Positions 51,856 to 59,103 of a stretch of 64,000 nt of DNA are shown here, piece after piece. The notes below the pieces were generated by a model. The model ran no database searches, was not told where the DNA came from, and worked only from the letters and a program-made list of their open reading frames with translations. The position numbers and the translations under genes are program-made. Source of the DNA: Rhizobium sp. L43 (lineage in GTDB: Bacteria > Pseudomonadota > Alphaproteobacteria > Rhizobiales > Rhizobiaceae); contig NZ_NWSQ01000004.1 in the NCBI RefSeq assembly GCF_002531725.1, forward strand, positions 62,001 through 126,000. Direction: 5' to 3'. Every line of letters starts with the position of its first letter. Within the stretch, counting starts at the first letter, position 1.

Positions 51856-52722
51856 TCATACCAACGGCCGCTGCCCGGCAAACAGATCTTCATGACCGGC
51901 AAAGAGCGCCGCCAGGCGGTCGATGACGATCCTGACCTCCGGCCGTTGCCGCTCGTCGTCATGCGCAACGATCCACATGTCATAGGTCAGTTCGTCGATG
52001 AGAGGGCCAGCGCGGACGAGGTTGCGCTCCTGATCGCCGATGAAACAGGGGAGCACGCCGCGGCCGGCACCGCCGCGGATCAGGTGAAACAGCATATGCG
52101 GTGTGTTCGTCCAGCTGGTAATCCAGTAATCCGGCTGTTCGTACGTCCATTTGTCGGCCGGCGTGATGGCGGTATCGGTGCCGAGCGAGATCCAGTTGCA
52201 GTTGGCTGCGTCATAATCTGCCGCCTGGTAGGCCGCATGCGCCACCTTGACCGAAGGGCGGATCGCGACATTGCCGCTCTCCGGCCGGCTGTGGCGAATG
52301 GCGATATGCGCTTCCCGATAGGTGAAATCGACGCCTGTGTCGCAGGTCTTGTAGCACATGCGAAAGCTGTCCTTCGGCGTCCAGACGCTGCTGAGATGAT
52401 CGGCGATGAAGCGCGAGGTCCAGCTGTCGGCGGCCGTCGAGACGATCGGCAGTGTCAGCACCTCGCCGCGCCAGTCGGAGATCGACCGCGCCGCATCCTG
52501 CATCAGCCGGACGCGATCGAGCAGCTCCTGTCCGTCCTTGGCGAGCAGATAGCCGGTCGGGCTGCGGCTAAAGAGCGAGCGCCCGGTCGCCCGTTCGAGC
52601 GCCAGCATGCGCCGGCCGATCGTCGGCGCGCTAATCCCGGTGCGCGCGGCTGCCGCCGAAAGCCCGCCGCCGGTCGCGACATGGAAGAAAAGTTGCAGGT
52701 CGTCCCAGCTCGCATCTTTCAT
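51856..52722 (-). CDS. LysR-family transcriptional regulator
   Basis: A 288-residue regulator. The N-terminal winged HTH reads WDDLQLFFHVATGGGLSAAA, APTIGRRMLALERATGRSLF, followed by a two-lobe periplasmic-binding-like effector domain (TLPIVSTAADSWTSRFIADHL). The C-terminus is close to the LysR group of GcvA-type proteins. It lies next to a small unknown gene transcribed divergently. The target genes are not evident. Confidence 0.93.
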   Translation of the reverse strand: MKDASWDDLQLFFHVATGGGLSAAAARTGISAPTIGRRMLALERATGRSLFSRSPTGYLLAKDGQELLDRVRLMQDAARSISDWRGEVLTLPIVSTAADSWTSRFIADHLSSVWTPKDSFRMCYKTCDTGVDFTYREAHIAIRHSRPESGNVAIRPSVKVAHAAYQAADYDAANCNWISLGTDTAITPADKWTYEQPDYWITSWTNTPHMLFHLIRGGAGRGVLPCFIGDQERNLVRAGPLIDELTYDMWIVAHDDERQRPEVRIVIDRLAALFAGHEDLFAGQRPLV

Positions 52723-52812
52723 GATGAAAACCCCCTTTCTCCCGCGCCTCTACATCGGAAGGGCGCGAAGGCTTAGCTCCAGTGCATGAGCCAATAGATG
52801 GAGGATGAAGCA

Positions 52813-53064
52813 ATGCTTCTCAACTGGGTTGTTCTCTTCAATGAATTGCAGATCTATCACAGGCGGGTGCGCCGCGATCCCTTCGCCGACCCGCTCGAAG
52901 GGCCGGAATGGCGCGGATTCCTCTGGGCCGCTTCCGCCATCTCGCGTCTGGCCGCAAGACGGGGCGAGGAGAGAAAGACGTTGCGTCCCGATAAATCGCA
53001 GACGGAAAAAGGCCTCAGCTTTCGAAGCTCAGTCGCAGCACGTGGTGCAGGAATTCCGGATTGA
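52813..53064 (+). CDS. Small protein of unknown function
   Basis: An 83-residue product (MLLNWVVLFNELQIYHRRVR) with near-perfect SD GGAGG eight bases before the ATG and third positions rich in G/C. Basic and rich in Arg, no membrane helix beyond the hydrophobic start. Its last 50 bases overlap the PilZ-like gene on the other strand, which casts some doubt on the C-terminus. No family recognised. Confidence 0.5.
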   Translation: MLLNWVVLFNELQIYHRRVRRDPFADPLEGPEWRGFLWAASAISRLAARRGEERKTLRPDKSQTEKGLSFRSSVAARGAGIPD

Positions 53065-53347
53065 GCAGCATGTTGAAGCTGATCGTCACCCATTCGCCTT
53101 CGCGCTTGACCACGGTCGAGCCGATTTCGTCATGGATGCCGAGAATTTCGAGGAAGAAATGGCTCGGCATTTCCAGGTTGGGGCTGACTTCGAGCAGGGC
53201 GCCGGCGAGCGTGATCGTGCGAATCAGGCAGCGCACCTGCGTTCCGGTGCTGAGGTGATGGCCGACGAAGATGATGTTGCCGGGCCTGTCGAGATTGAAT
53301 TCCCTGTAAGCACGTTCCGGCTTGCGGTGTTCTGAGTCGAGGTGCAT
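53015..53347 (-). CDS. PilZ-like protein, copy 2
   Basis: A 110-residue protein with a PilZ-like core (PGNIIFVGHHLSTGTQVRCL, IRTITLAGALLEVSPN), but the usual DxSxxG is replaced by TLAGALL, so c-di-GMP binding is doubtful. Its C-terminus resembles that of copy 1 (SFNMLLNPEFLHHVLRLSF vs. PEVLRRVVRTDF), suggesting they are distant paralogues. Single gene. Confidence 0.7.
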   Translation of the reverse strand: MHLDSEHRKPERAYREFNLDRPGNIIFVGHHLSTGTQVRCLIRTITLAGALLEVSPNLEMPSHFFLEILGIHDEIGSTVVKREGEWVTISFNMLLNPEFLHHVLRLSFES

Positions 53348-53702
53348 CTGAAAGGCCCTTTTAGCCTCCGCTTGGTATAGGACAGGATATTGGCTGAAGA
53401 ATGCTGACGGAGGCTGAAAAATACCGTTAAGATTGGATGCTTCCGCGAAACTTGCAGGAAAAATGCACCGATTTCATGCAGATTTGCCCCAAATTTGCTC
53501 ATTCCCGGCGCGGATGCGCCATTCTTGACATGTCTGCGGTGTTCGCGCATACAAAGGGCCGGTTCGAGGCACCAGCCGCTCGCGGATGAAAATCCATGGT
53601 GAAGCCCTCGCGATCATGGTCACGGCCTTTTGTGCATGCTGACTGGCGGCAATGCGAGCTCCCATCCACAGTCGAAGAGCATGCCTTGCGAAGGCTCACT
53701 CC
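53348..53702. other. Divergent intergenic region, no gene seen
   Basis: The 355-base region between the PilZ-like gene and the glyoxalase-related gene, with AT-rich tracts at 53375-53510 and repeats of ATTTGC (agatttgccccaaatttgctc). It probably contains promoters. No terminator or gene was found. Confidence 0.4.
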
Positions 53703-54143
53703 ATGACGACGACCTATCCTGCCATCGACGAATTGAAGGTCCAGGCCAAGCGCCTGCGCCAGGCGATGAACGATCGCGGCACCCCGCTGACCCACAGTGC
53801 GGCCCTGGAAATGATTGCCCGCCAGCACGGCGCGCGCGATTGGAACACGCTCGCAGCCCTTGCGGCAAAGCCCAATACCAGCCCGAAGACGCCACTCTTC
53901 GTCGGTGCGCATATTCGCGGCCGTTATCTCAACCAGCCGTTCACCGGCGAGATTCTGGCGCTTTCGGCCCTGCCGGGCGGCGATCTCCACAGGATCACCA
54001 TCCATTTCGACGAGCCGGTTGACGTCGTCTCCTTCGAGAGCTTTTCGGCCTTTCGCCGGCGTGTGAACGCGCAGATCGATGCCGACGGCGTCTCGCCGAG
54101 GAAGACCTCGAACGGCGTGCCGCATCTGGTGCTCGATCTCTAG
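53703..54143 (+). CDS. Glyoxalase-related protein
   Basis: A 146-residue protein with the glyoxalase-related helix-turn region at the N-terminus (IDELKVQAKRLRQAMNDRGT, THSAALEMIARQHGARDWNT) and a C-terminal beta-rich part (IRGRYLNQPFTGEILALSAL) that may bind something. The motif LEMIARQHGxRDWN is characteristic of a family of uncharacterised proteobacterial proteins. It is cytoplasmic. Function unknown. Confidence 0.75.
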   Translation: MTTTYPAIDELKVQAKRLRQAMNDRGTPLTHSAALEMIARQHGARDWNTLAALAAKPNTSPKTPLFVGAHIRGRYLNQPFTGEILALSALPGGDLHRITIHFDEPVDVVSFESFSAFRRRVNAQIDADGVSPRKTSNGVPHLVLDL

Positions 54144-54227
54144 ATTTTTTCCATCCCTTTCAGGCCGTCGCGATCCGGATGATTTTAACCCGGATCGGGC
54201 TTGGCCGGATATTACACGGATTTCTCC

Positions 54228-55595
54228 ATGACCGATCTTTCCGCAGGCAATGCCTTTCTCACCGGCTGGCTGCCGGGCGTCTTCCTCAGGACGGCGGCGC
54301 CGATCGTTGCGATCACCACCGTCAACGGCCTGTTCACCGTCGTCGACGCCTATTTCCTCGGCGCCTATGTCGGCCCGGATGCGCTCTCCGCCGTCAGCCT
54401 GATCTTTCCGGGGCTGATGCTGCTGGTCGCTTTGCAATCGCTGGTCTCGAACGGCATGGCGAGCATCCTCGCCCGCCGGCTCGGCGCCGGCGATCGCCAA
54501 GGCGCGCAGCGGGTGTTTGCCGGCGCCCATACGCTGGCGCTGGCCGTCACCCTGATCCTCAATGCGGTCTTCTGGACCGTCGGCCGGCAGATCATCGATG
54601 CCGGTGCTGCCGGCAATGCCACTGTTGCCGATGGCGCCATGCTGTTCATGGGCGCGATGATCACTTTTGCGCAGGTCAGCTTCTTCCTGTCGCTGCATCT
54701 CGACGGGCTGCGCTGCGAAGGCAAGATCGGTTTCATGACGCTGGTGACGCTGTCGGCCTCGCTGCTCAACATCTTCGCCAACTGGCTGTTCATGGCGGTG
54801 ATGCATTGGGGCGTGTTCGGTTCGGCAGTCGGCTCCATTGCGTCGCAATTCGTCTGTCTCGCAGCTGTGCTCGCCTATCGATGGCGCCGGCCACGGGCAC
54901 TGAGGCCTTCCGCGGAATTTGCTCTTGTCGAATGGCGCAGCATCATGGCATTCGGCGCGCCGATGAGCCTCGGCTTCATCGGCATATCGCTGGCCTCGGC
55001 GGCCATTCTCATCAATATCTCGCTCTGGAGCGTGGCAGATCATGTCGCGACGGTGGCTGCCTATGGCATCATCACCCGGATCATGACCTTCACCTATCTG
55101 CCGTTGCTCGGCCTCAGCATCGCCTTGCAGACGATCGCCGGCAACAATGACGGCGCCGGCCTCGGGCTCCGCGTCGGCCGCAGCCTGCAGATCGCCATGC
55201 TCGCAGCACTCGTCTACTGCACCCTGGTGGAAATCATAGTCGAGCTCATGGCCGGCCGTCTCGGCGCCGTCTTTGTCGCCGATCCCGCGATTATCGCCGA
55301 GGTCAGGCGAATTCTGCCCTGGACGATCGGCGCCTATTTTCTCTTCGGGCAGATGCTGATCCTGTCGTCCTATTTCCAGTCGATCGGCGACGCACCGCGC
55401 GCCGCGATCTTCGGCCTGTCGCGGCCCTATCTGCTGACCTTGCCGCTGACCTTCCTTTTGCCCTTCCTCTTCGGCGAGCAGGGGATCTGGATGGTGCCCG
55501 TCTTTGCCGAGGCAGGCATGGTCATCCTGGCCTTTGCGGTGCTGTCGCAGAACGCCAAACGTCGCGGCTGGCGCTATGGGCTTCTGCCCGCTTGA
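54228..55595 (+). CDS. MATE-family efflux transporter
   Basis: A 455-residue Na+/H+ coupled multidrug exporter with twelve membrane helices in two homologous halves. It shows FTVVDAYFLGAYVGPDALSA near the first helices and the loop SNGMASILARRLGAGDRQGA, with the second half beginning about residue 240 (IMAFGAPMSLGFIGISLASA). I set the start at the ATG at 54228 (MTDLSAGNAFLTG); a TTG at 54201 is in frame. Single gene, with a strong hairpin downstream. Confidence 0.93.
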   Translation: MTDLSAGNAFLTGWLPGVFLRTAAPIVAITTVNGLFTVVDAYFLGAYVGPDALSAVSLIFPGLMLLVALQSLVSNGMASILARRLGAGDRQGAQRVFAGAHTLALAVTLILNAVFWTVGRQIIDAGAAGNATVADGAMLFMGAMITFAQVSFFLSLHLDGLRCEGKIGFMTLVTLSASLLNIFANWLFMAVMHWGVFGSAVGSIASQFVCLAAVLAYRWRRPRALRPSAEFALVEWRSIMAFGAPMSLGFIGISLASAAILINISLWSVADHVATVAAYGIITRIMTFTYLPLLGLSIALQTIAGNNDGAGLGLRVGRSLQIAMLAALVYCTLVEIIVELMAGRLGAVFVADPAIIAEVRRILPWTIGAYFLFGQMLILSSYFQSIGDAPRAAIFGLSRPYLLTLPLTFLLPFLFGEQGIWMVPVFAEAGMVILAFAVLSQNAKRRGWRYGLLPA

Positions 55596-55617
55596 AATGG
55601 CTAAGCGGCGCTCCCTC

Positions 55618-55666
55618 GTGACCTGCCCCCCGAAGGTTGAACATGAACCTTCGGGGGGCAGGTCAC
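55618..55666. terminator. Perfect 21-bp hairpin
   Basis: The arms 55618-55638 and 55646-55666 are exact reverse complements with a 7-base loop (GAACATG). It separates the convergent MATE and Cys-rich protein genes. No T-run follows, so termination would rest on stem strength; a DNA-level role such as a protein site is also possible. Confidence 0.55.
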
Positions 55667-55689
55667 TGGCGGCTCTTGCTTCGTATCGT

Positions 55690-55851
55690 CTATTCCTTGC
55701 CGCCCGAAGCGGCCGATGTCGCAGCTTCCGCCTCATTCAGCGCTTCAGCGCATTCCTGGCAGCAGACCTCGACAGTCTTGCCGCCGAGTTTGACGGTGAT
55801 CGCCTCGGCGCCGAGTTCGCAGTCGCAGGCGGCGCATGTGGTCTTCTTCAT
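55690..55851 (-). CDS. Small Cys-rich metal-binding protein (TRASH/YHS-like)
   Basis: A 53-residue cytoplasmic protein with four cysteines in two pairs: TTCAACDCELG and VEVCCQECAEAL, the pattern of TRASH-like metal-binding peptides. The C-terminal tail is Glu/Ala-rich. The ATG at 55851 (MKKTTCAA) is preferred over upstream in-frame starts. The AraC regulator gene lies 95 bases upstream in the same direction and also has a Cys-rich segment, suggesting shared metal response. Confidence 0.75.
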   Translation of the reverse strand: MKKTTCAACDCELGAEAITVKLGGKTVEVCCQECAEALNEAEAATSAASGGKE

Positions 55852-55946
55852 CTGGTGATCCTCCGGTTGATCGTCCCCGGATCGGGGCAGCCTCATAAGA
55901 CCATCGAAGATCGCATCGCCGCTGTCGAAATCTTTAGCGATCGACC

Positions 55947-56744
55947 TCACCTGCGACGCAATTGCGCTGCGCGCTGGAATTCGCCAGGGCTCTGTCCGAA
56001 GGCCTGCTTGAAGGACGCGCTGAAATGGCTGTGGCTGGAAAAACCGAGATCGAGGCCGAGCGCGGTGAGATCCTCATATTGGCCGAGCAGGTCGAGGGCG
56101 CGGGCAAGCCGCAGCCGCAGCTGATAACGATAGAGCGGTGTGGCCTCGACCTGCTGGAAAACCTGGGTGAGATAAACCGGTGAGACGCCGACTTCCGAGG
56201 CGATTTCCGCAAGCGTCCAGCGCCGCGCGAGATCGGAGGAGAGCACCAGCTTGGCTCGGTCGACGAGTTTCTGCCGGCCGGCGCTGGCACCGGCCGCATG
56301 CGATGTGCGCTCGCCGAGCGAGCGGCGCACCAGCGTCAGCGCCAATATCTCCGCCTCCAACGTCTCTGCGACGTTGCGGCTAAGACCATGACGCAGGAGC
56401 GCGACCAGCGCCTGTGCGCGCGGATCGATCCGCCGGCGCTGGCGGCGGAAGGCAAAGGCCGGACCGGGCTGCACCTGATCCTTCGGCGCGAGTTCTTCGA
56501 GCATGGCCTCGTCGATCGCCAGATCGATGCAGGCATCGCCGCCCTCGATGGGGTGGCTGATCCGATATCCCTGGCCGGCGTTGAAGAACAAGACCTGATT
56601 GGCTTCGCCGCGATAGGGATAGACGAGGCCCGTCCTGTGGGCGCATTCCTCGTCGCTCTTGTGACGGCATTCGCCATTGCAGACGATGTCACGAATGGTG
56701 ACGGTCTTTGTCTTCAGGAGCGGTGCTGTTGAAAACTGCGACAT
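55947..56744 (-). CDS. AraC-family transcriptional regulator
   Basis: A 265-residue regulator with N-terminal sensor domain and C-terminal pair of HTH motifs (WTLAEIASEVGVSPVYLTQV; DLTALGLDLGFSSHSHFSAS, ending PGEFQRAAQLRRR). The N-terminal part contains DIVCNGECRHKSDEECAHRT, a cluster of three cysteines and two histidines that could bind metal. I used the ATG at 56744 (MSQFSTAPLL), as the upstream in-frame start adds 19 residues with no SD. It probably controls the downstream Cys-rich protein. Confidence 0.9.
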   Translation of the reverse strand: MSQFSTAPLLKTKTVTIRDIVCNGECRHKSDEECAHRTGLVYPYRGEANQVLFFNAGQGYRISHPIEGGDACIDLAIDEAMLEELAPKDQVQPGPAFAFRRQRRRIDPRAQALVALLRHGLSRNVAETLEAEILALTLVRRSLGERTSHAAGASAGRQKLVDRAKLVLSSDLARRWTLAEIASEVGVSPVYLTQVFQQVEATPLYRYQLRLRLARALDLLGQYEDLTALGLDLGFSSHSHFSASFKQAFGQSPGEFQRAAQLRRR

Positions 56745-56810
56745 GGCATGTTCCGGGTCAGACAGGTCGCCCGATGAGGCGACCTGTCTGCACATTATCA
56801 CGCTCAGGTT

Positions 56811-57020
56811 TCAGGTGCGACTGTAGACATGCACGTCGCTTTCCGTCTGCCCCCTGGAAAGGCCGATATCCTTCAACTGCTCGTCGGAAAGTTCCATCAG
56901 CGCATTGCAGTTGCGCCGTTCGGTAATCTTGCGTGCCAGCCAGCGTGCTGCGGTGACTATGGCAAGCAACAGGCCGGGCCGCATATTGCGGGCCGGTATC
57001 GTGACATTCGAGCTGTACAT
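56811..57020 (-). CDS. DUF1127 (YjiS-like) small protein
   Basis: A 69-residue basic protein with the DUF1127 C-terminal motif (LMELSDEQLKDIGLSRGQTE) and upstream basic helix (RWLARKITERRNCN). Such proteins in alphaproteobacteria respond to stress and nutrient change and may bind RNA; several rhizobial examples are small. GGAGG lies six bases before the ATG but inside a hairpin stem, so translation may be controlled. Confidence 0.9.
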   Translation of the reverse strand: MYSSNVTIPARNMRPGLLLAIVTAARWLARKITERRNCNALMELSDEQLKDIGLSRGQTESDVHVYSRT

Positions 57021-57026
57021 GGTGAT

Positions 57027-57050
57027 CCTCCATCCGTGTTTGGATGGAGG
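57027..57050 (-). promoter_or_regulatory. SD-sequestering hairpin in DUF1127 leader
   Basis: CCTCCATCC (57042-57050 on the minus strand) pairs perfectly with GGATGGAGG (57027-57035), with a 6-base loop. The right arm contains the SD GGAGG, which begins at 57031. The ATG at 57020 is 6 bases past the stem. The stem would block ribosome access until opened, as in RNA thermometers or translational switches. Confidence 0.65.
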
Positions 57051-57109
57051 CAGTGAACCATCAGCGGCGGTTTCGCGCTGTCAGATTATTTAGCGATCGA
57101 ACGAGACCC

Positions 57110-57907
57110 TTACGCCTTCAGAAGCCACTCGTGCTCGGCGGCATTGTGGAATTTCCAGATCCGCTTCGGCCCGGCCATGACGTTGAGGTAATAGAGATCG
57201 TAGCCATGGGTCGCCGCGCAAGGATGATAGCCCTTCGGCACCAGCGTCACGTCGCCGTCCTCGATCGCCATTGCCTCGTCGAGCGAGCGGTCGTCGGTGT
57301 AGACACGCTGGAAACCGAAGCCCTGCGGCGGGTTGAGGCGATGGTAATAGGTCTCTTCCAGGAAACTCTCGTTCGGCAGGTCGTCCTGGTCGTGCTTGTG
57401 CGGCGGATAGGAGGAGGTATGGCCGCCCGGCGTGATCACCTCGACGACCAGCAGCGAATGCGCCGAGCTGTCATCCTCCGGCATGATATTGTTGACGTAG
57501 CGCACATTCGTGCCCTTGCCGCGTGTCACCTGCGGATGCGTGCCGGGTGGGATGGCCTTTGCCTGATAGGTGCCGCCGCCGGGCGCCGAGCAGACGGCGA
57601 GTTCCAGATCGGTCTCCGCCGTCACCGACCATGTCGATTCCATCGGGATGTAGAGCGCATGCGGTGCGCCTTCGAACGGGCTCATGCGGCCGCCGAGCGT
57701 GCCGAAATCCTTGGTGCCGGCCGATGCCTTGCCCTTGCCGGTCACCCAGACGAGGCAGACTTCCCGATCGCCGGTCTCTCCCGAAACCGTCTCGCCCGGC
57801 TTCAGCCGATGGAGATCGAAGCCGACATAGGTCCAGCCGGCATTTTCCGGGGTGACATGGGTGACGCGGCCATGCGTGCCGGATGGTTTGACCTTGAGGT
57901 TTGGCAT
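57110..57907 (-). CDS. iolB: 5-deoxy-glucuronate isomerase IolB
   Basis: The inositol-pathway isomerase, converting 5-deoxyglucuronate to 2-deoxy-5-keto-gluconate. The 265-residue product has the bicupin fold with EVCLVWVTGKGKASAG in the first half and the conserved VEVITPGGHTSSYPPHKHD near residue 170 and EETYYHRLNPPQGFGFQR, then GYHPCAATHGYDLYYLNVMAG at the end. Metal-binding histidines are in PPHKHD and YYHR. Start at 57907 (MPNLKVK) fits the family. It is the last gene of the iolCDEB cluster; a repeat element separates it from iolE. Confidence 0.95.
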   Translation of the reverse strand: MPNLKVKPSGTHGRVTHVTPENAGWTYVGFDLHRLKPGETVSGETGDREVCLVWVTGKGKASAGTKDFGTLGGRMSPFEGAPHALYIPMESTWSVTAETDLELAVCSAPGGGTYQAKAIPPGTHPQVTRGKGTNVRYVNNIMPEDDSSAHSLLVVEVITPGGHTSSYPPHKHDQDDLPNESFLEETYYHRLNPPQGFGFQRVYTDDRSLDEAMAIEDGDVTLVPKGYHPCAATHGYDLYYLNVMAGPKRIWKFHNAAEHEWLLKA

Positions 57908-57938
57908 TGGTGTGTCTCCTCGTAAATTAGCGGGTGCG

Positions 57939-58054
57939 GCCCCCTCATCCGGCTGCCGCCACCTTCTCCCCGAGGGGAGAAGGGACATGCCGCACCGTCT
58001 CTTTTCCCCTTCTCCCCAGCGGGGAGAAGGTGCCCGGAGGGCGGATGAGGGGGC
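57939..58054. repeat. RIME-like intergenic element, copy 2
   Basis: GCCCCCTCATCCG (57939-57951) and CGGATGAGGGGGC (58042-58054) are perfect 13-bp inverted terminal repeats. Internal hairpins include CCTTCTCCCCGAGGGGAGAAGG and CCTTCTCCCCAGCGGGGAGAAGG. It is related to the element at 12140-12284 and sits between iolE and iolB, so it is transcribed. Confidence 0.8.
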
Positions 58055-58079
58055 TTCTTGCTCCGGCACTCCCGGTCTG

Positions 58080-58110
58080 CCCCTTGTGGGAAGGGGGTGG
58101 GGAGGGGTCT
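58080..58110. repeat. Partial palindromic repeat related to 60987-61139
   Basis: CCCCTTGTGGGAAGGGGGTG... continues as GGGAGGGGTCT and matches the right arm of the inverted repeat between iolD and iolC (61110-61140). Only one arm is present, adjacent to RIME copy 2, as if mosaic modules recombine. Confidence 0.6.
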
Positions 58111-58119
58111 TTCGTTCCG

Positions 58120-59037
58120 TTATCCCTTCGGGAAGCCTTCCGTTTCCACGATATAACCCGCGGCCGTCATGACGCGCATCAGTTCGGCATGGCCGATCTC
58201 GGCCATTTTCTGCGGCGGCGCCTTGCGTGGATCCTGTTCGGCTTCGACAACGAACCAGCCTTCATAGCCGTGATCGGCAAGCCGCTGGACGATGGCGCCG
58301 AAATCGAGCGAGCCGTCGCCGGGCACGGTGAAGGCGCCGAGCGCCACCGCATCGAGGAAGGATTGGCGGCTGCGGTCGAGCCCGTCCACGACGGGTTTGC
58401 GGATGTCCTTGACGTGGACGTGGTTGATGCGGGCGTGGTGGTTGCCGATGGCGCGCAGCACATCGCCGCCGGCAAAGGCGAGGTGGCCGGCATCGAGCAG
58501 CAGCGGAATGCCGTCACCCGAAGAGCGCATGAAGGCGTCGAGTTCCGGTTCGGTCTCGACGACGGCCGCCATGTGGTGGTGGTAGGAGAGGGGCATGCCC
58601 TGCTCGGCGCACCATTCGCCGAACTCGGTGACGCGGCGCCCATAGGCCTTCATCTCGTCGTCGGAAAGGCGCGGCTTGGTGGCGAGCGGCTTGGAGCGGT
58701 CGCCCTGGATGGAGCGGCCGACTTCGCCATAGACGATGCAGGGCGCATTGACCGCCTTGAACAGCTCGATCATCGGCGCGATGCGGTCCTTGTTGGCCGC
58801 AAGCTCCTCATTGACAAGCGTGCCGGAGAACCAGCCGCCGCACAGCGTCACGTCGGCGGCGCGCAGGATGGGCAGCATCTCTTCCGGATTGCTGGGGAAG
58901 CGGCGGCCTTGCTCCATGCCGGTGAAACCGGCGCTGCGCGATTGCCGCAGGCATTCCTCGAGGGACACATCGTCGCTGAGCTCCGGAAGATCGTCGTTCC
59001 ACCAGGCGATGGGCGACATGCCGAGTTTGGCCTTCAT
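58120..59037 (-). CDS. iolE: myo-Inosose-2 dehydratase IolE
   Basis: Dehydrates 2-keto-myo-inositol to the diketone. The 305-residue TIM-barrel protein shows KLGMSPIAWWNDDLPELSDD at the N-terminus, YHHHMAAVVETEPELDAFM in the middle, LLDAGHLAFAGGD, NHVHVKDIRKPV and the C-terminal EGWFVVEAEQDPRKAPP. Metal ligands are likely in the conserved Glu/Asp/His set (YHHH, DAGH, HVHVKD). I used the ATG at 59037, with AAGGAG eight bases upstream. Follows iolD in the operon, gap 66 bases. Confidence 0.95.
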   Translation of the reverse strand: MKAKLGMSPIAWWNDDLPELSDDVSLEECLRQSRSAGFTGMEQGRRFPSNPEEMLPILRAADVTLCGGWFSGTLVNEELAANKDRIAPMIELFKAVNAPCIVYGEVGRSIQGDRSKPLATKPRLSDDEMKAYGRRVTEFGEWCAEQGMPLSYHHHMAAVVETEPELDAFMRSSGDGIPLLLDAGHLAFAGGDVLRAIGNHHARINHVHVKDIRKPVVDGLDRSRQSFLDAVALGAFTVPGDGSLDFGAIVQRLADHGYEGWFVVEAEQDPRKAPPQKMAEIGHAELMRVMTAAGYIVETEGFPKG

Positions 59038-59103
59038 CAACATTCTCCTTAAAACAGTGCGGAAGAGCGGCCCCGCTCTTCCGAAAAAATGACAGTAACC
59101 GAA

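Noticed and set aside
53499-55736. A 745-codon open frame on the minus strand
   Set aside because: It lies antisense to the glyoxalase-related and MATE genes. The translation is Arg/Asp/Gly-rich low complexity with no recognisable domain, as expected from GC-rich antisense sequence.
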